In this document: positions 26,099 to 34,165 of the stretch, piece after piece
Layout of the letters: every line of letters starts with the position of its first letter
How positions within the stretch are numbered: position 1 is the first letter of the stretch
Source: Nocardia alba NBRC 108234
GTDB lineage: Bacteria > Actinomycetota > Actinomycetes > Mycobacteriales > Mycobacteriaceae
NCBI RefSeq assembly: GCF_001612665.1
Contig: NZ_BDAX01000030.1
Span: 62,001-126,000 of the forward strand
DNA: 64,000 bases
Direction of reading: 5' to 3'
Notes under the pieces: generated by a model
Told to the model about the DNA's origin: nothing
Databases searched by the model: none
The model's input: the letters and a program-made list of their open reading frames with translations, nothing else
Program-made: the position numbers and the translations under genes

Positions 26099-26112
26099 TA
26101 GAACGTGTTCTG
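26099..26112. promoter_or_regulatory. KstR-like operator between the epoxide hydrolase and SDR genes
   Basis: TAGAACGTGTTCTG fits the KstR consensus TnnAACnnGTTnnA at all but the last fixed base. It sits in the 42-bp divergent gap and could control both genes. KstR represses the cholesterol catabolic regulon in mycobacteria and relatives. Confidence 0.52.
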
Positions 26113-26136
26113 ATTTGACGGTAGTGTCCTGAGGTC

Positions 26137-26985
26137 ATGAGCGGAACACCCAAGATTCTTGCCGGGCGCGTCGCGGTCGTCACCGGCGCAAGTCGTGGCA
26201 TCGGCAAAGGCATCGCCCTCGAACTGGGCGCGGCAGGCGCGACCGTGTACGTCACCGGCCGCACCACCGAGCCGGGACGGCTGCCCGGCACCGTCGGGGA
26301 AACCGCCGCGATGGTCACCGAGTTCGGTGGACACGGAGTGGCGGCGGCCTGCGATCACCGCGACGACGGTGCGGTCGAGCAGCTCTTCGCCCGGATCCGC
26401 GCGGAACAGGGCCGCCTCGACGTACTGGTCAACAACGTCTACAACTCCCCCGCCGCCGCCCGCTGGCTGGGCCGCAAGTTCTGGGACGTGCCGCCCAAGG
26501 CCTGGGACGAGACCTTCGAAATCGGTGTGCGCTCGCACTATGTGGCCAGCGTTTTCGCCGCGCCGCTGCTGATCGAGTCGGCTGGGCTCATCGTCAACGT
26601 GTCCTCGCCCGGCGCGCGCCGGTACATGCACAATGCCGTCTACGGCGTCGCCAAGACCGCGCTGGACCGCCTCACCGCCGACCTCGCCCACGACCTCACC
26701 GGTACCGGCGCGACCGCGGTCTCGATCTGGCCCGGAATCGTGGATACCGAACTGCTGCAACTTGTTCCGGCCGACGAGCAGGGCCGACGCCGGGTCACCC
26801 TGCCCGGTGAGGGTTCCTTCGACCTCGACGCCGCCGAGACCCCGCGCTTCCCCGGGCGCGCGGTCGTGGCGCTGGCCGCCGATCCGGGGCGGTCGACTCG
26901 ATCCGGGAAGTCCTGGAAAGTCGCCGACCTCGCCGAGGATTACGGGTTCACCGACGTCGACGGCCGTATCCCGCGCGCCGACTGA
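26137..26985 (+). CDS. short-chain dehydrogenase/reductase (DHRS1-like)
   Basis: 282 residues. Cofactor motif T-G-A-S-R-G-I-G (residues 16-23); T-G-R-T after strand 2 with a basic residue suggests NADP(H); N-N-V-Y replaces the usual N-N-A-G; catalytic Y-x3-K is Y-G-V-A-K; preceding Ser in V-S-S-P-G. The length and the C-terminal P-R-F-P-G-R-A-V-V-A-L-A segment fit the DHRS1-like branch. Substrate unknown. Divergent from the epoxide hydrolase and possibly co-controlled by the KstR-like box. Confidence 0.88.
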   Translation: MSGTPKILAGRVAVVTGASRGIGKGIALELGAAGATVYVTGRTTEPGRLPGTVGETAAMVTEFGGHGVAAACDHRDDGAVEQLFARIRAEQGRLDVLVNNVYNSPAAARWLGRKFWDVPPKAWDETFEIGVRSHYVASVFAAPLLIESAGLIVNVSSPGARRYMHNAVYGVAKTALDRLTADLAHDLTGTGATAVSIWPGIVDTELLQLVPADEQGRRRVTLPGEGSFDLDAAETPRFPGRAVVALAADPGRSTRSGKSWKVADLAEDYGFTDVDGRIPRAD

Positions 26986-27068
26986 TCGCGGTGAATTCCG
27001 GTATTGCCGCCCCGAGGCAACCGACGCCGCGCGAGCTGATCGCGACCGATGCCGAGCGAATAACCTGC

Positions 27069-27096
27069 ACCGTCGTCATCTACCATCAACGACGGT
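27069..27096 (+). promoter_or_regulatory. stem-loop in the lsr2 leader
   Basis: ACCGTCGT (27069-27076) and its complement ACGACGGT (27089-27096) around 12 nt, ending 31 nt before the lsr2 start. It could be a protein-binding palindrome or an RNA hairpin. Confidence 0.35.
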
Positions 27097-27127
27097 AATT
27101 CTCGGCACCCGAACGAACAGGACCCCT

Positions 27128-27478
27128 ATGGCGCGCAAAGTCGTTGTCACACTTGTCGATGATTTCGATGGCACGTCCGCTGCCGATGCGACTGTCACAT
27201 TCGGAATCGACGGGGCGGCCTACGAAATCGACCTGTCGGATGCCAACGCGGCGAAGTTGCGTGAGGTGTTCGAACAGTGGGTTCCGTACGCGCGCCGCAC
27301 CGGGCGGGCGAAGGCGGGCGCCGCACGTCGCCTCGGCGTGGCACCGGCGGCCGAATCCACCCGCCGCAACGATCTGACCGAGATCAGGGCGTGGGCTTCG
27401 CAGAACGGGCACACCGTGTCCAGCCGCGGCAGGATCTCGGCGGACGTCATTTCGGCCTATGAGCAGGCCTCGGCGTAA
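27128..27478 (+). CDS. lsr2: Lsr2 family nucleoid-associated protein
   Basis: 116 residues: M-A-R-K-V-V-V-T-L-V-D-D opens the oligomerisation domain, and the C-terminal DNA-binding domain ends with H-T-V-S-S-R-G-R-I-S and I-S-A-Y, where R-G-R is the AT-hook-like clamp. Lsr2 is the H-NS analogue of actinobacteria: it coats AT-rich, often acquired DNA and silences it. Whether this is the main copy or a paralogue cannot be told; Nocardia usually has more than one. AGGAC lies 6 nt before the ATG. Its 3' end overlaps the convergent cupin gene by 32 nt. Confidence 0.92.
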   Translation: MARKVVVTLVDDFDGTSAADATVTFGIDGAAYEIDLSDANAAKLREVFEQWVPYARRTGRAKAGAARRLGVAPAAESTRRNDLTEIRAWASQNGHTVSSRGRISADVISAYEQASA

Positions 27479-27899
27479 ATTTCCCGTTCGTCAACGGCAC
27501 GGCGCGCATTCCCTCCGCGCGCCGTGCCGTTTTCGTTTCAGCCGGAACATCCCGATTGCCGTACTGCGCTGTCTCCGGGCGCTCGATCAAGAGCACATGG
27601 GCGACATCGTCGGCAACCGGACGGTGCCGGATGCCCTTGGGCACCACGAACAATTCGCCGGGGCACAGAACCACCGGGTCGCGGTCGGCCAATTCGACGC
27701 GGAACGTGCCGTCCCAGCAGAGGAAGAGTTCGTCTTCGTCGTGATGATGCCAGGGGAATTCACCCGCCAGCCGCGCGACGCGCACGACCGTGTCGTTGAC
27801 GACGGCCAGCTCGTGCTGCTGGAACGGGCCTGGCAGGGCGGCGATGGACGCGGGGATCGAGACGGAACCGGAGATGCTCGAGGCTGTCATGGAGATCAT
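27447..27899 (-). CDS. cupin-domain protein
   Basis: About 150 residues (start uncertain: ATG 27899 or 27890, neither with a good ribosome-binding site). The single cupin barrel has motif 1 G-E-F-P-W-H-H-H-D-E-D-E-L-F-L-C-W-D-G and motif 2 P-G-E-L-F-V-V-P-K-G-I-R-H-R-P, supplying three His and one Glu for a metal. Such small cupins are sugar or phenolic isomerases, dioxygenases or sensors. It is divergent from the MocR regulator, whose operator-like repeats cover the shared promoter, so it is the likely regulatory target. Confidence 0.78.
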   Translation of the reverse strand: MISMTASSISGSVSIPASIAALPGPFQQHELAVVNDTVVRVARLAGEFPWHHHDEDELFLCWDGTFRVELADRDPVVLCPGELFVVPKGIRHRPVADDVAHVLLIERPETAQYGNRDVPAETKTARRAEGMRAVPLTNGKFTPRPAHRPK

Positions 27900-27941
27900 C
27901 GTCGGCCCGCTCGCAGCGCCGATCCAGCGCCAATCGAGCAT

Positions 27942-27966
27942 AATTGGTCTGCCAATGGAACCAATT
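27942..27966. promoter_or_regulatory. MocR operator overlapping its own start codon
   Basis: ATTGG-N4-CCAAT (27943-27956) is followed by GGAA-CCAATT (to 27966), and AATTGGT (27942-27948) also pairs with ACCAATT (27960-27966). The three half-sites cover a CATAAT -10 element (27939-27944) and the mocR ATG (27955). Confidence 0.55.
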
Positions 27967-29379
27967 GATGTGGTAGATCGGCTCGGTCGCTGGTCGGCGG
28001 GGCGCGGGCCGCTGTACGCGCTGATCGCGGCGGGGCTGCGCGGGCTGATCGACGACGACGAGCTGCCGGCGGGAGCGCTACTGCCGCCGGATCGGACCCT
28101 CGCCGTCGCGTTGTCGGTCGGACGGAGCACCGTGGTCGCGGCCTACGACCTGCTGCGCGACGAAGGCCGGATCGTGCGACGGCAGGGCAGCGGCACCCGG
28201 GTGGCGGGCACGCCGCGGGTCGATCCGCCGGAGACCACGAGTGCGCCGATGTTTCTCGACCTGCTCGAACCCCGGTCGGAGGTGATCTCGCTGGCGTGTG
28301 CGGCGCCGGACCGGCCGCCCGGCGAATTGACCGAGTCCTACGCGGCGATGCTGCCCGCACTGGCCGCGACGACCGACGACATCGGCTACTACCCGTCGGG
28401 GCATCCCGCGCTTCGGGAGGCGGTCGCCGAGTACTACCGGGGGCGCGGACTGCCGACCGAGGCCGGGCAGATCCTCGTCACCACCGGTGGACAACAGGCG
28501 CTGTCGCTGCTCGCCCGGGCACTGCTCCGCCCCGGAGACAGCGTTCTCGTGGAAGCGCCGACCTACCCGGGTGCGCTGGAAGCCTTTCGCGCGGAAGCCG
28601 CGCTGGTGTCCGGATTGCCGCCCGGACTGACACGCTTCGCGACTGCGATCCGCGACCGGCGGCCCACCCTCGCCTATGTGATCCCCACCTACCAGAACCC
28701 GACAGGCGCGGTCCTGACCACGCTCGCGCGGCGCGAACTCGCGCGAACATCGGCAACGGAGGGAATCACGCTCATCGACGACGAGGTGCTCGCCGAGCTG
28801 GGCTTCCCTGGTCACGAGACCCCGCGCCCCCTCGCCCTGTTCGCCGACACCGTGATCACCATCGGTTCGCTCAGCAAGAGCGTCTGGGGCGGGCTGCGGA
28901 TCGGCTGGATCCGCGCGGCGATCCCCGTCGTCGCCAAGCTCGCCCGCTTGCGCGCGGTGCACGATCTCGGCGGCAACCTGCCCGCCCAGTTGGCCGCGGC
29001 CGAGCTGCTCCCCCGCCTCGACGGCCTGCTGCGCACCCAGTCCGCCGAACGCGAACGTCGCCACGACCACCTGCGCGCCGAACTCGCGCGCCGCATCCCC
29101 GAATGGGACGTGCCACCGGTCCTGGGCGGACAGACCCTCTGGATCCGGCTGCCGCGCGGCGACGGCGCCTCCTTCACCCAAGCCGCACTGCGACACCATG
29201 TTTCGATCCTCGCGGGCGGTGGCCTCGACCCGACCGGCGGCAGCGAACAGTACCTACGGATCCACTTCCTGCATCCCTTGCAGACCCTCACCGCCGCAGC
29301 CGAGCGCCTCGCCGAGGCATGGCGCGGCTACCACCCGCCGACCACACCCACCACCACCGCGCCGCCCCTCGCGTTCTAG
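27955..29379 (+). CDS. MocR-type regulator (GntR HTH fused to class I aminotransferase)
   Basis: 474 residues. Residues 1-75 are a winged GntR helix-turn-helix (A-L-I-A-A-G-L-R-G-L-I, L-P-P-D-R-T-L-A-V-A-L-S-V-G-R-S-T-V-V-A-A-Y). The rest is an aminotransferase fold: Y-Y-P-S-G-H-P-A-L-R, T-G-G-Q-Q-A-L, Y-Q-N-P-T-G, D-D-E and S-L-S-K-S-V-W with the PLP lysine. MocR proteins use PLP as sensor. There is no ribosome-binding site before ATG 27955 and a -10-like CATAAT ends 10 nt upstream, which suggests a leaderless or near-leaderless mRNA. Divergent from the cupin gene. Confidence 0.88.
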   Translation: MEPIDVVDRLGRWSAGRGPLYALIAAGLRGLIDDDELPAGALLPPDRTLAVALSVGRSTVVAAYDLLRDEGRIVRRQGSGTRVAGTPRVDPPETTSAPMFLDLLEPRSEVISLACAAPDRPPGELTESYAAMLPALAATTDDIGYYPSGHPALREAVAEYYRGRGLPTEAGQILVTTGGQQALSLLARALLRPGDSVLVEAPTYPGALEAFRAEAALVSGLPPGLTRFATAIRDRRPTLAYVIPTYQNPTGAVLTTLARRELARTSATEGITLIDDEVLAELGFPGHETPRPLALFADTVITIGSLSKSVWGGLRIGWIRAAIPVVAKLARLRAVHDLGGNLPAQLAAAELLPRLDGLLRTQSAERERRHDHLRAELARRIPEWDVPPVLGGQTLWIRLPRGDGASFTQAALRHHVSILAGGGLDPTGGSEQYLRIHFLHPLQTLTAAAERLAEAWRGYHPPTTPTTTAPPLAF

Positions 29380-29395
29380 CCGACACGCAGGTTGA

Positions 29396-29414
29396 CCTTG
29401 ACGCAGCGTCAGGG
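29396..29414 (+). promoter_or_regulatory. MerR-type operator before the hydrolase-merR operon
   Basis: A 19-bp palindrome centred on A29405: TGACGC-A-GCGTCA is perfect and CC/GG flanks add two more pairs with one mismatch between. It follows a -35-like TTGACC (29392-29397), as in MerR-controlled promoters with a long spacer. The hydrolase ATG is 15 nt further on. Confidence 0.65.
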
Positions 29415-29429
29415 TTGCACCCTTGTCGC

Positions 29430-30335
29430 ATGACCAACCACACCACACCCTCGACGAGGCACGCGCCGCCGGTCGGCGGGTTCATCCAAGTCGACGGCAA
29501 TCGTCTTTACGCGCACCGGATGGGCAGTGGTGGACCGACCGTGGTCTTCCTGCCCGGCGCGAGCGCGGTCGGACTCGACTATTTCCTCGTACAGCAACAG
29601 GTTTCGAAGTTCACCAGTGCCGTGGTGTACGACCGCGGCGGCACCGGCTACAGCGATCGACTACCCCTGCCCCGCACCGCCACAGCCGTCGCGACAGAAT
29701 TGCACGCACTACTGGAGTCCGTCGACAACCTCTGCGGCCCCTATGTTCTCGCGGCTCACTCACTGGGATGCCTCTACGCGCACCGGTTCGCGCAGCTGTA
29801 TCCCGGCGACGTGGCCGGACTGGTCTGGATGGACGGCTTACACCGCGACTGGGACGAGTACATGCCACCGGCGATGCGCCTGGCCGCGGCCGCGGCGCCC
29901 GCACCCGACGCCGAGCAGCTCGAACACCTGCGTACAGCCCTTCGTGGGCTGCGCGACGAACTGCTCGCGAACTACCCGGCACCGATGCGGCGCGCACTGA
30001 CGGAGGCCAAGGCGAGCGACGAATGGATCCGGGCGGGCTTCGCCGAGCGCGACCGGCTACCCGAACTGGCCGCCGAGCTGCACGCCGGGGCGAATATTCC
30101 CGACGTCGCGCTGGTGGTGCTCAGTGTGCTCGGCGCCGACCCCGACCTGCCACCCGAGGCGCTGGCCGAGGTCCATCACGGCAGGCGGCGAATGGACGCT
30201 GCCGTGGCGAAGGGGGTTTCGCGAGGGGAACAGCGCATTCTCACCGACACCGCGCACCACCGGCTGTGCTTCGACCGCCCCGATGCCGTGGTCGAGGCTA
30301 TCCGCGACGTCATCGAGCGGGTTCGTCACCGCTAG
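29430..30335 (+). CDS. alpha/beta hydrolase (MerR-linked)
   Basis: 301 residues. V-F-L-P-G-A-S-A supplies the oxyanion hole, Y-D-R-G-G-T-G-Y-S-D the next loop, and L-A-A-H-S-L-G-C-L-Y-A-H the serine elbow (H-S-L-G). T-D-T-A-H-H-R near the C-terminus is the likely histidine. The length fits proline iminopeptidase/haloperoxidase-like hydrolases. No ribosome-binding site precedes ATG 29430, and the promoter geometry would start transcription at or next to the ATG. It forms an operon with the MerR gene 10 nt downstream and is the presumed target of that regulator. Confidence 0.82.
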   Translation: MTNHTTPSTRHAPPVGGFIQVDGNRLYAHRMGSGGPTVVFLPGASAVGLDYFLVQQQVSKFTSAVVYDRGGTGYSDRLPLPRTATAVATELHALLESVDNLCGPYVLAAHSLGCLYAHRFAQLYPGDVAGLVWMDGLHRDWDEYMPPAMRLAAAAAPAPDAEQLEHLRTALRGLRDELLANYPAPMRRALTEAKASDEWIRAGFAERDRLPELAAELHAGANIPDVALVVLSVLGADPDLPPEALAEVHHGRRRMDAAVAKGVSRGEQRILTDTAHHRLCFDRPDAVVEAIRDVIERVRHR

Positions 30336-30345
30336 GATCGGCGCG

Positions 30346-31068
30346 GTGCTCACCATCGGCCAACTCGCGGCGACCGCGGGCGTGACCGTGCGTGCTGTGC
30401 GCCACTATCACCAGGTCGGGCTGTTGCCCGAGCCCGAGCGCGACGCCTCCGGTTATCGCCGCTACCCCGCGCAGGCGGCGGTCGATCTCATCCGGATCAA
30501 GACCCTCGCCGACGCGGGCGTTCCCTTGTCGCGCGTCGATGCGCTGCTCCACGCTCAACCGGCCGAATTCGCCACGGCCATCGGCGATATCGACGCAGAG
30601 CTCGAGCGCAAGATCGATCAGCTCGCCGAGTACCGCCACCGGATCGCCGAATTGGCAAGCGGCGAAAGTCTTTTCCTACCCGCGGAGGTCGTCGCCCTAC
30701 TGGACCGGATGCGCGGTCTGGGCATCAGCGAACAGCGCGTGCGGCTCGAGCGGGACGCCTGGGTCCTGTTGCGTGCACTGGACGCGGAGGCGATCCCACG
30801 GCGGATCGAGGAGAAGAACGCCGAATTCGACGATCCGGAGACCACCCGCCTGTACCGCGCGGTCGATGCTTCGGTCGACTGGCATCCGAACGACCCCCGC
30901 CTCGACCGCCTCATCGACGACCTCGATGCGTGGGAAATCGCCCACACCCGCGACACCACCCGCTCGACCGCACTCGTAGCTTCCCGCATCGCGGAGTCCT
31001 CCCCCGCCTGGCAGCGCATTGTCGACGCGCTCATCCACCGCGCCGCACAGCGAGCCTGCGAAACCTGA
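30346..31068 (+). CDS. MerR family transcriptional regulator
   Basis: 240 residues from GTG 30346 (AGGAT upstream). The N-terminal winged helix-turn-helix reads L-T-I-G-Q-L-A-A-T-A-G-V-T-V-R-A-V-R-H-Y-H-Q-V-G-L-L; the dimerisation helix follows (residues 75-110). The C-terminal domain lacks metal-binding cysteines, so an organic effector is expected, as in TipA or BmrR-type proteins. It likely autoregulates through the palindrome at 29396-29414. Confidence 0.9.
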   Translation: MLTIGQLAATAGVTVRAVRHYHQVGLLPEPERDASGYRRYPAQAAVDLIRIKTLADAGVPLSRVDALLHAQPAEFATAIGDIDAELERKIDQLAEYRHRIAELASGESLFLPAEVVALLDRMRGLGISEQRVRLERDAWVLLRALDAEAIPRRIEEKNAEFDDPETTRLYRAVDASVDWHPNDPRLDRLIDDLDAWEIAHTRDTTRSTALVASRIAESSPAWQRIVDALIHRAAQRACET

Positions 31069-31187
31069 CTCCCCGCGGCATCGGGCGATGGTCTCGCGAG
31101 GCGCCCCTACCCACTGTCACAGCGACGGTGGCCGCGCATCCCGGGCGCCTCCGTCCGCCTCCTCGACCCCGGTCGGGCGGCGCCGAT

Positions 31188-32066
31188 TCAGCGCTGGACC
31201 AGCTCGCGAAGGGCGGTGGCGACGGTCTCGGGGTCCTCTTCGGCCATGAAATGACCCACGTCGACGATGCGGTGGTCGAGGTCGCGCGCCCAGCTCGACC
31301 ACAGTGCCGCCGCGTCGAATCCGAGGGCGGCGCCCCAGTTCTGCTGTATGACGGTGACAGGCATGGACAGGCCGGCGCCGGCCGCCCGGTCGGCGCGGTC
31401 GTGGTCGATATCGACGGTCGCCGAGGCGCGATAGTCGGCCACAATCGATGGGACGGCGTCGCGGCAGGCGTCGAGGTACGCGGCGCGCACGGGCGGGGGG
31501 ATCGCGGCCGGATCTTTCGCCCACTGGTCGAGGAAGTGGGCGAAGAACGCGTCGGCACTGGCGCAGATCATCTGTTCGGGCAGTCCGGGCGGCTGCGCCA
31601 TCAGATACAGGTGGAATCCGACAGCGGCGGTGGCGCCGCGCAGCGCTTCCCACATGTCCAGGGTGGGCAACACGTCCAAGCACGCGAGGTGGGTGACCGC
31701 GTCGGGGTGGTCGAGCCCGGCGCGGAAGGCCACCAGCGCGCCGCGGTCGTGACCGGCCAGCGCGAAGCGGTCGTGACCGAAGGCAGCCGCCGCGGCGACG
31801 ATGTCGGCGGCCATTCGCCGCTTGGAATAGGTGTCGGCCCCGGTGTCCGCGGGTTTGTCGCTGGCGCCGTAGCCGCGCAGATCAGGGACGATCACCGTGT
31901 GGTCGGCGGCCAGGTCGGCGGCCACGTGACGCCACATCAGGTGGGTCTGTGGGAACCCGTGCAGCAGCACGATCGGGGTTCCCGTACCGCCGACGGCGAC
32001 ATGGAGCGCGACATCGTCGGCGACTGGGACGCGGTGGTAGTCGAAACCGGAAATGGTGCGGGTCAT
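31188..32066 (-). CDS. alpha/beta hydrolase, fluoroacetate dehalogenase/epoxide hydrolase type
   Basis: 292 residues. H-G-F-P-Q-T, D-L-R-G-Y-G-A-S and the elbow A-G-H-D-R-G-A (aspartate nucleophile) match the dehalogenase/epoxide-hydrolase branch; the D-R-G-A form is that of fluoroacetate dehalogenases and their many homologues. D-V-G-H-F-M-A-E-E-D-P supplies the His. The segment between MerR and this gene (31069-31187) holds no gene. Divergent from the BTAD regulator, which may control it. Confidence 0.84.
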   Translation of the reverse strand: MTRTISGFDYHRVPVADDVALHVAVGGTGTPIVLLHGFPQTHLMWRHVAADLAADHTVIVPDLRGYGASDKPADTGADTYSKRRMAADIVAAAAAFGHDRFALAGHDRGALVAFRAGLDHPDAVTHLACLDVLPTLDMWEALRGATAAVGFHLYLMAQPPGLPEQMICASADAFFAHFLDQWAKDPAAIPPPVRAAYLDACRDAVPSIVADYRASATVDIDHDRADRAAGAGLSMPVTVIQQNWGAALGFDAAALWSSWARDLDHRIVDVGHFMAEEDPETVATALRELVQR

Positions 32067-32149
32067 CGCGGTGGCTCTCTCGTTCGTGGGTTGTTCCGCG
32101 GGGTCCGTGCGGAGCGAGTTCGAGCCTGCGGTGTAGCGATGAGCAACCG

Positions 32150-34165
32150 ATGAACGCGCACTACATTGGCATGATGCGGTTTCAGGTGCTCGGACCGATC
32201 CTCGCGCACGACGACCGGGGCACCCCGGTGGCGCTGCGCGGTCCGCGCCACCGCGAAGTCCTCGCACGGCTGATCCTCGCGCACCGGCGGGTCGTTCCGG
32301 TCGGCCGTCTGGTCGAGGATCTGTGGGACGAGCCGCCCCCGAACGCGGTGGGTGCGGTCCGCACCTTCGTCGCCGGATTGCGCCGCGCGCTCGAACCCGA
32401 TCGCGCGCCTCGCACACCGCCACGTCTGCTCGTCACCGAAGGGCTCGGTTACGCGCTGCGACCCGACCAGGCCGATGTCGACGCGTGGCGGTTCGATGAC
32501 GCGGTGCGATCGGCCGCGAGCCTTCCACCGGAACAGGCATTCTCCCTGCTCACCGAAGCACTGAGCTGGTGGCAAGGTCCTGCTTACACCGATGTCGCCG
32601 ACGCGGGGTGGGCGCGCGCCGAACGGGCGCGGCTCACCGAGCAGCGGCTGTTGGCCGTCGAACGCCGCGCCACGGCGCAGCTGGCACTGGGTGCCGCCGC
32701 GGCAGCGGTTCCCGGCCTCGACGCGCACGTCGCCGAGCATCCATGGCGCGAGGACGCGTGGGGGCTGCTGGCCACCGCCCTGTACCGCTCGGGCCGCCAA
32801 GCCGACGCGCTCGCCGTCCTCGCCAGAGCCCGGCGGATGCTCGCCGAGGATCTGGGCATCGATCCAGGACCGGCGCTGCGCCGCCTCGAACACGACCTGC
32901 TCCGCCAGGCCGAGTACCTCGACCCGGACGCGACCGACCCCACGGTCCGGGTCTGGGAACAGGCGCGCGCCGCCTACGACAGCGCCGTCGCGCCGCGCAC
33001 CAGGACGCGGCTGGAGTCGACCGCGGGCCTCATGCGCGACCTCGCGGTGACCGGCGGCGGCGGCCTCACAGCCGCACGCGCGCATCGCATTTCGGCAGTC
33101 ATCGCCGCCGACGATCTCGGCGACGCCGAATTGACCGCGCGGGTGATCGGGATCTACGACGTCCCCGCGATCTGGACCCGCTCCGACGACCCGGTGCAAG
33201 ATCGACGGCTTGTGGAAATCGCCGAGCGGACACTCCTGCGCCTACCCACCCACGATGACGCCGACCGCGCCAGGCTGCTCGCGACCATCGCGGTCGAATC
33301 GCGCGGCGCCCTTCCGGTGCACACTGTGACCGAGGCCGGACTACGCCCGCTGCGCGCCGCCGGCGCGGCCGAGGAAATCGCGCGACGGCTACACGACCCT
33401 GCGCTGCTGGCTTTCGCCCTCAACGGTGTGTTCATGCAGAGCTTCCGACGAGCAGGTCTGGCGCCCCGGCGCGAGGCCGTAGCCACCGAGATCCTCACCG
33501 TCGCGACGAACGCAAAACTCGCGACCTACCAGGTCCTCGGCCACCTTATCCTCATCCAAACATGCTGTGCCCGCGCCGATTACCCGGGCGCCGACCAGCA
33601 CGCCGACGTCGCGGACGCGCTCGCGCGGCGGTACGAATTGCCGCTGGTCGAGGTATTCACCACCTGGTATCGCGCCATGCGCACCGCCGCGACGCCAGAC
33701 CTCGCGGCCGCGCGAGCCGCCTATACGGCGGCCGCCGACGTGCTCACCGGAGCGGGCATGCCGGGACTCGACGGTGGTCTGTTGCCGTTGGCCCAGCTGA
33801 GTCTGGCGCTGCGCGAGCACGAGACCGCGACGATCGCCGCGTTCGACCCCGAGACCGACTGGGGTCCCTACAGATCCTGGGTCGAACCCACCCTGCTCGT
33901 CGCCCGGGACGAGCTCGATGGTGCGCGAGAGGCCCTGCGCACCATCACGTCCCCGCCGCGCGACCTGCTGTTCGAAGCACTGTGGGCCATCGTGGCGCAC
34001 GCGGCCGTGGCCGTCGGCGATCGGGAGACCATGCGTCGAGCCCGGACCCAGCTGGCCCCGGCCGCGGCCGAAACCACCGCGCAGAGCGGACTTCTCAGCA
34101 TCGGCCCGGTTCGCGCCCACCTCGATGACCTCGACGCGGCGCTGCTGCGATCGCCGGTCAGGTGA
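32150..34165 (+). CDS. BTAD-domain (SARP/AfsR-like) regulator without NB-ARC
   Basis: About 671 residues. M-M-R-F-Q-V-L-G-P-I and L-R-G-P-R-H-R-E-V-L-A-R-L-I open an OmpR-type winged helix (to about residue 100); a bacterial transcriptional activation domain follows (about 105-250: R-L-T-E-Q-R-L-L-A-V-E-R, E-H-P-W-R-E-D-A-W-G-L-L, D-L-G-I-D-P-G-P-A-L-R-R-L-E). The remaining 400 residues are helical repeats; there is no P-loop NTPase. Start uncertain: ATG 32150, 32171 or 32174; TACATT (32162-32167) could be a -10 for a leaderless start at 32174. Its 3' end overlaps the BVMO gene by 8 nt. Confidence 0.85.
   Translation: MNAHYIGMMRFQVLGPILAHDDRGTPVALRGPRHREVLARLILAHRRVVPVGRLVEDLWDEPPPNAVGAVRTFVAGLRRALEPDRAPRTPPRLLVTEGLGYALRPDQADVDAWRFDDAVRSAASLPPEQAFSLLTEALSWWQGPAYTDVADAGWARAERARLTEQRLLAVERRATAQLALGAAAAAVPGLDAHVAEHPWREDAWGLLATALYRSGRQADALAVLARARRMLAEDLGIDPGPALRRLEHDLLRQAEYLDPDATDPTVRVWEQARAAYDSAVAPRTRTRLESTAGLMRDLAVTGGGGLTAARAHRISAVIAADDLGDAELTARVIGIYDVPAIWTRSDDPVQDRRLVEIAERTLLRLPTHDDADRARLLATIAVESRGALPVHTVTEAGLRPLRAAGAAEEIARRLHDPALLAFALNGVFMQSFRRAGLAPRREAVATEILTVATNAKLATYQVLGHLILIQTCCARADYPGADQHADVADALARRYELPLVEVFTTWYRAMRTAATPDLAAARAAYTAAADVLTGAGMPGLDGGLLPLAQLSLALREHETATIAAFDPETDWGPYRSWVEPTLLVARDELDGAREALRTITSPPRDLLFEALWAIVAHAAVAVGDRETMRRARTQLAPAAAETTAQSGLLSIGPVRAHLDDLDAALLRSPVR

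Noticed and set aside
31098-31151. GAGGCGCCC/GGGCGCCTC inverted repeat between merR and the hydrolase gene
   Set aside because: Arms of 9 bp of pure GC around a 36-nt loop are expected by chance in this sequence; not strong enough as a terminator.
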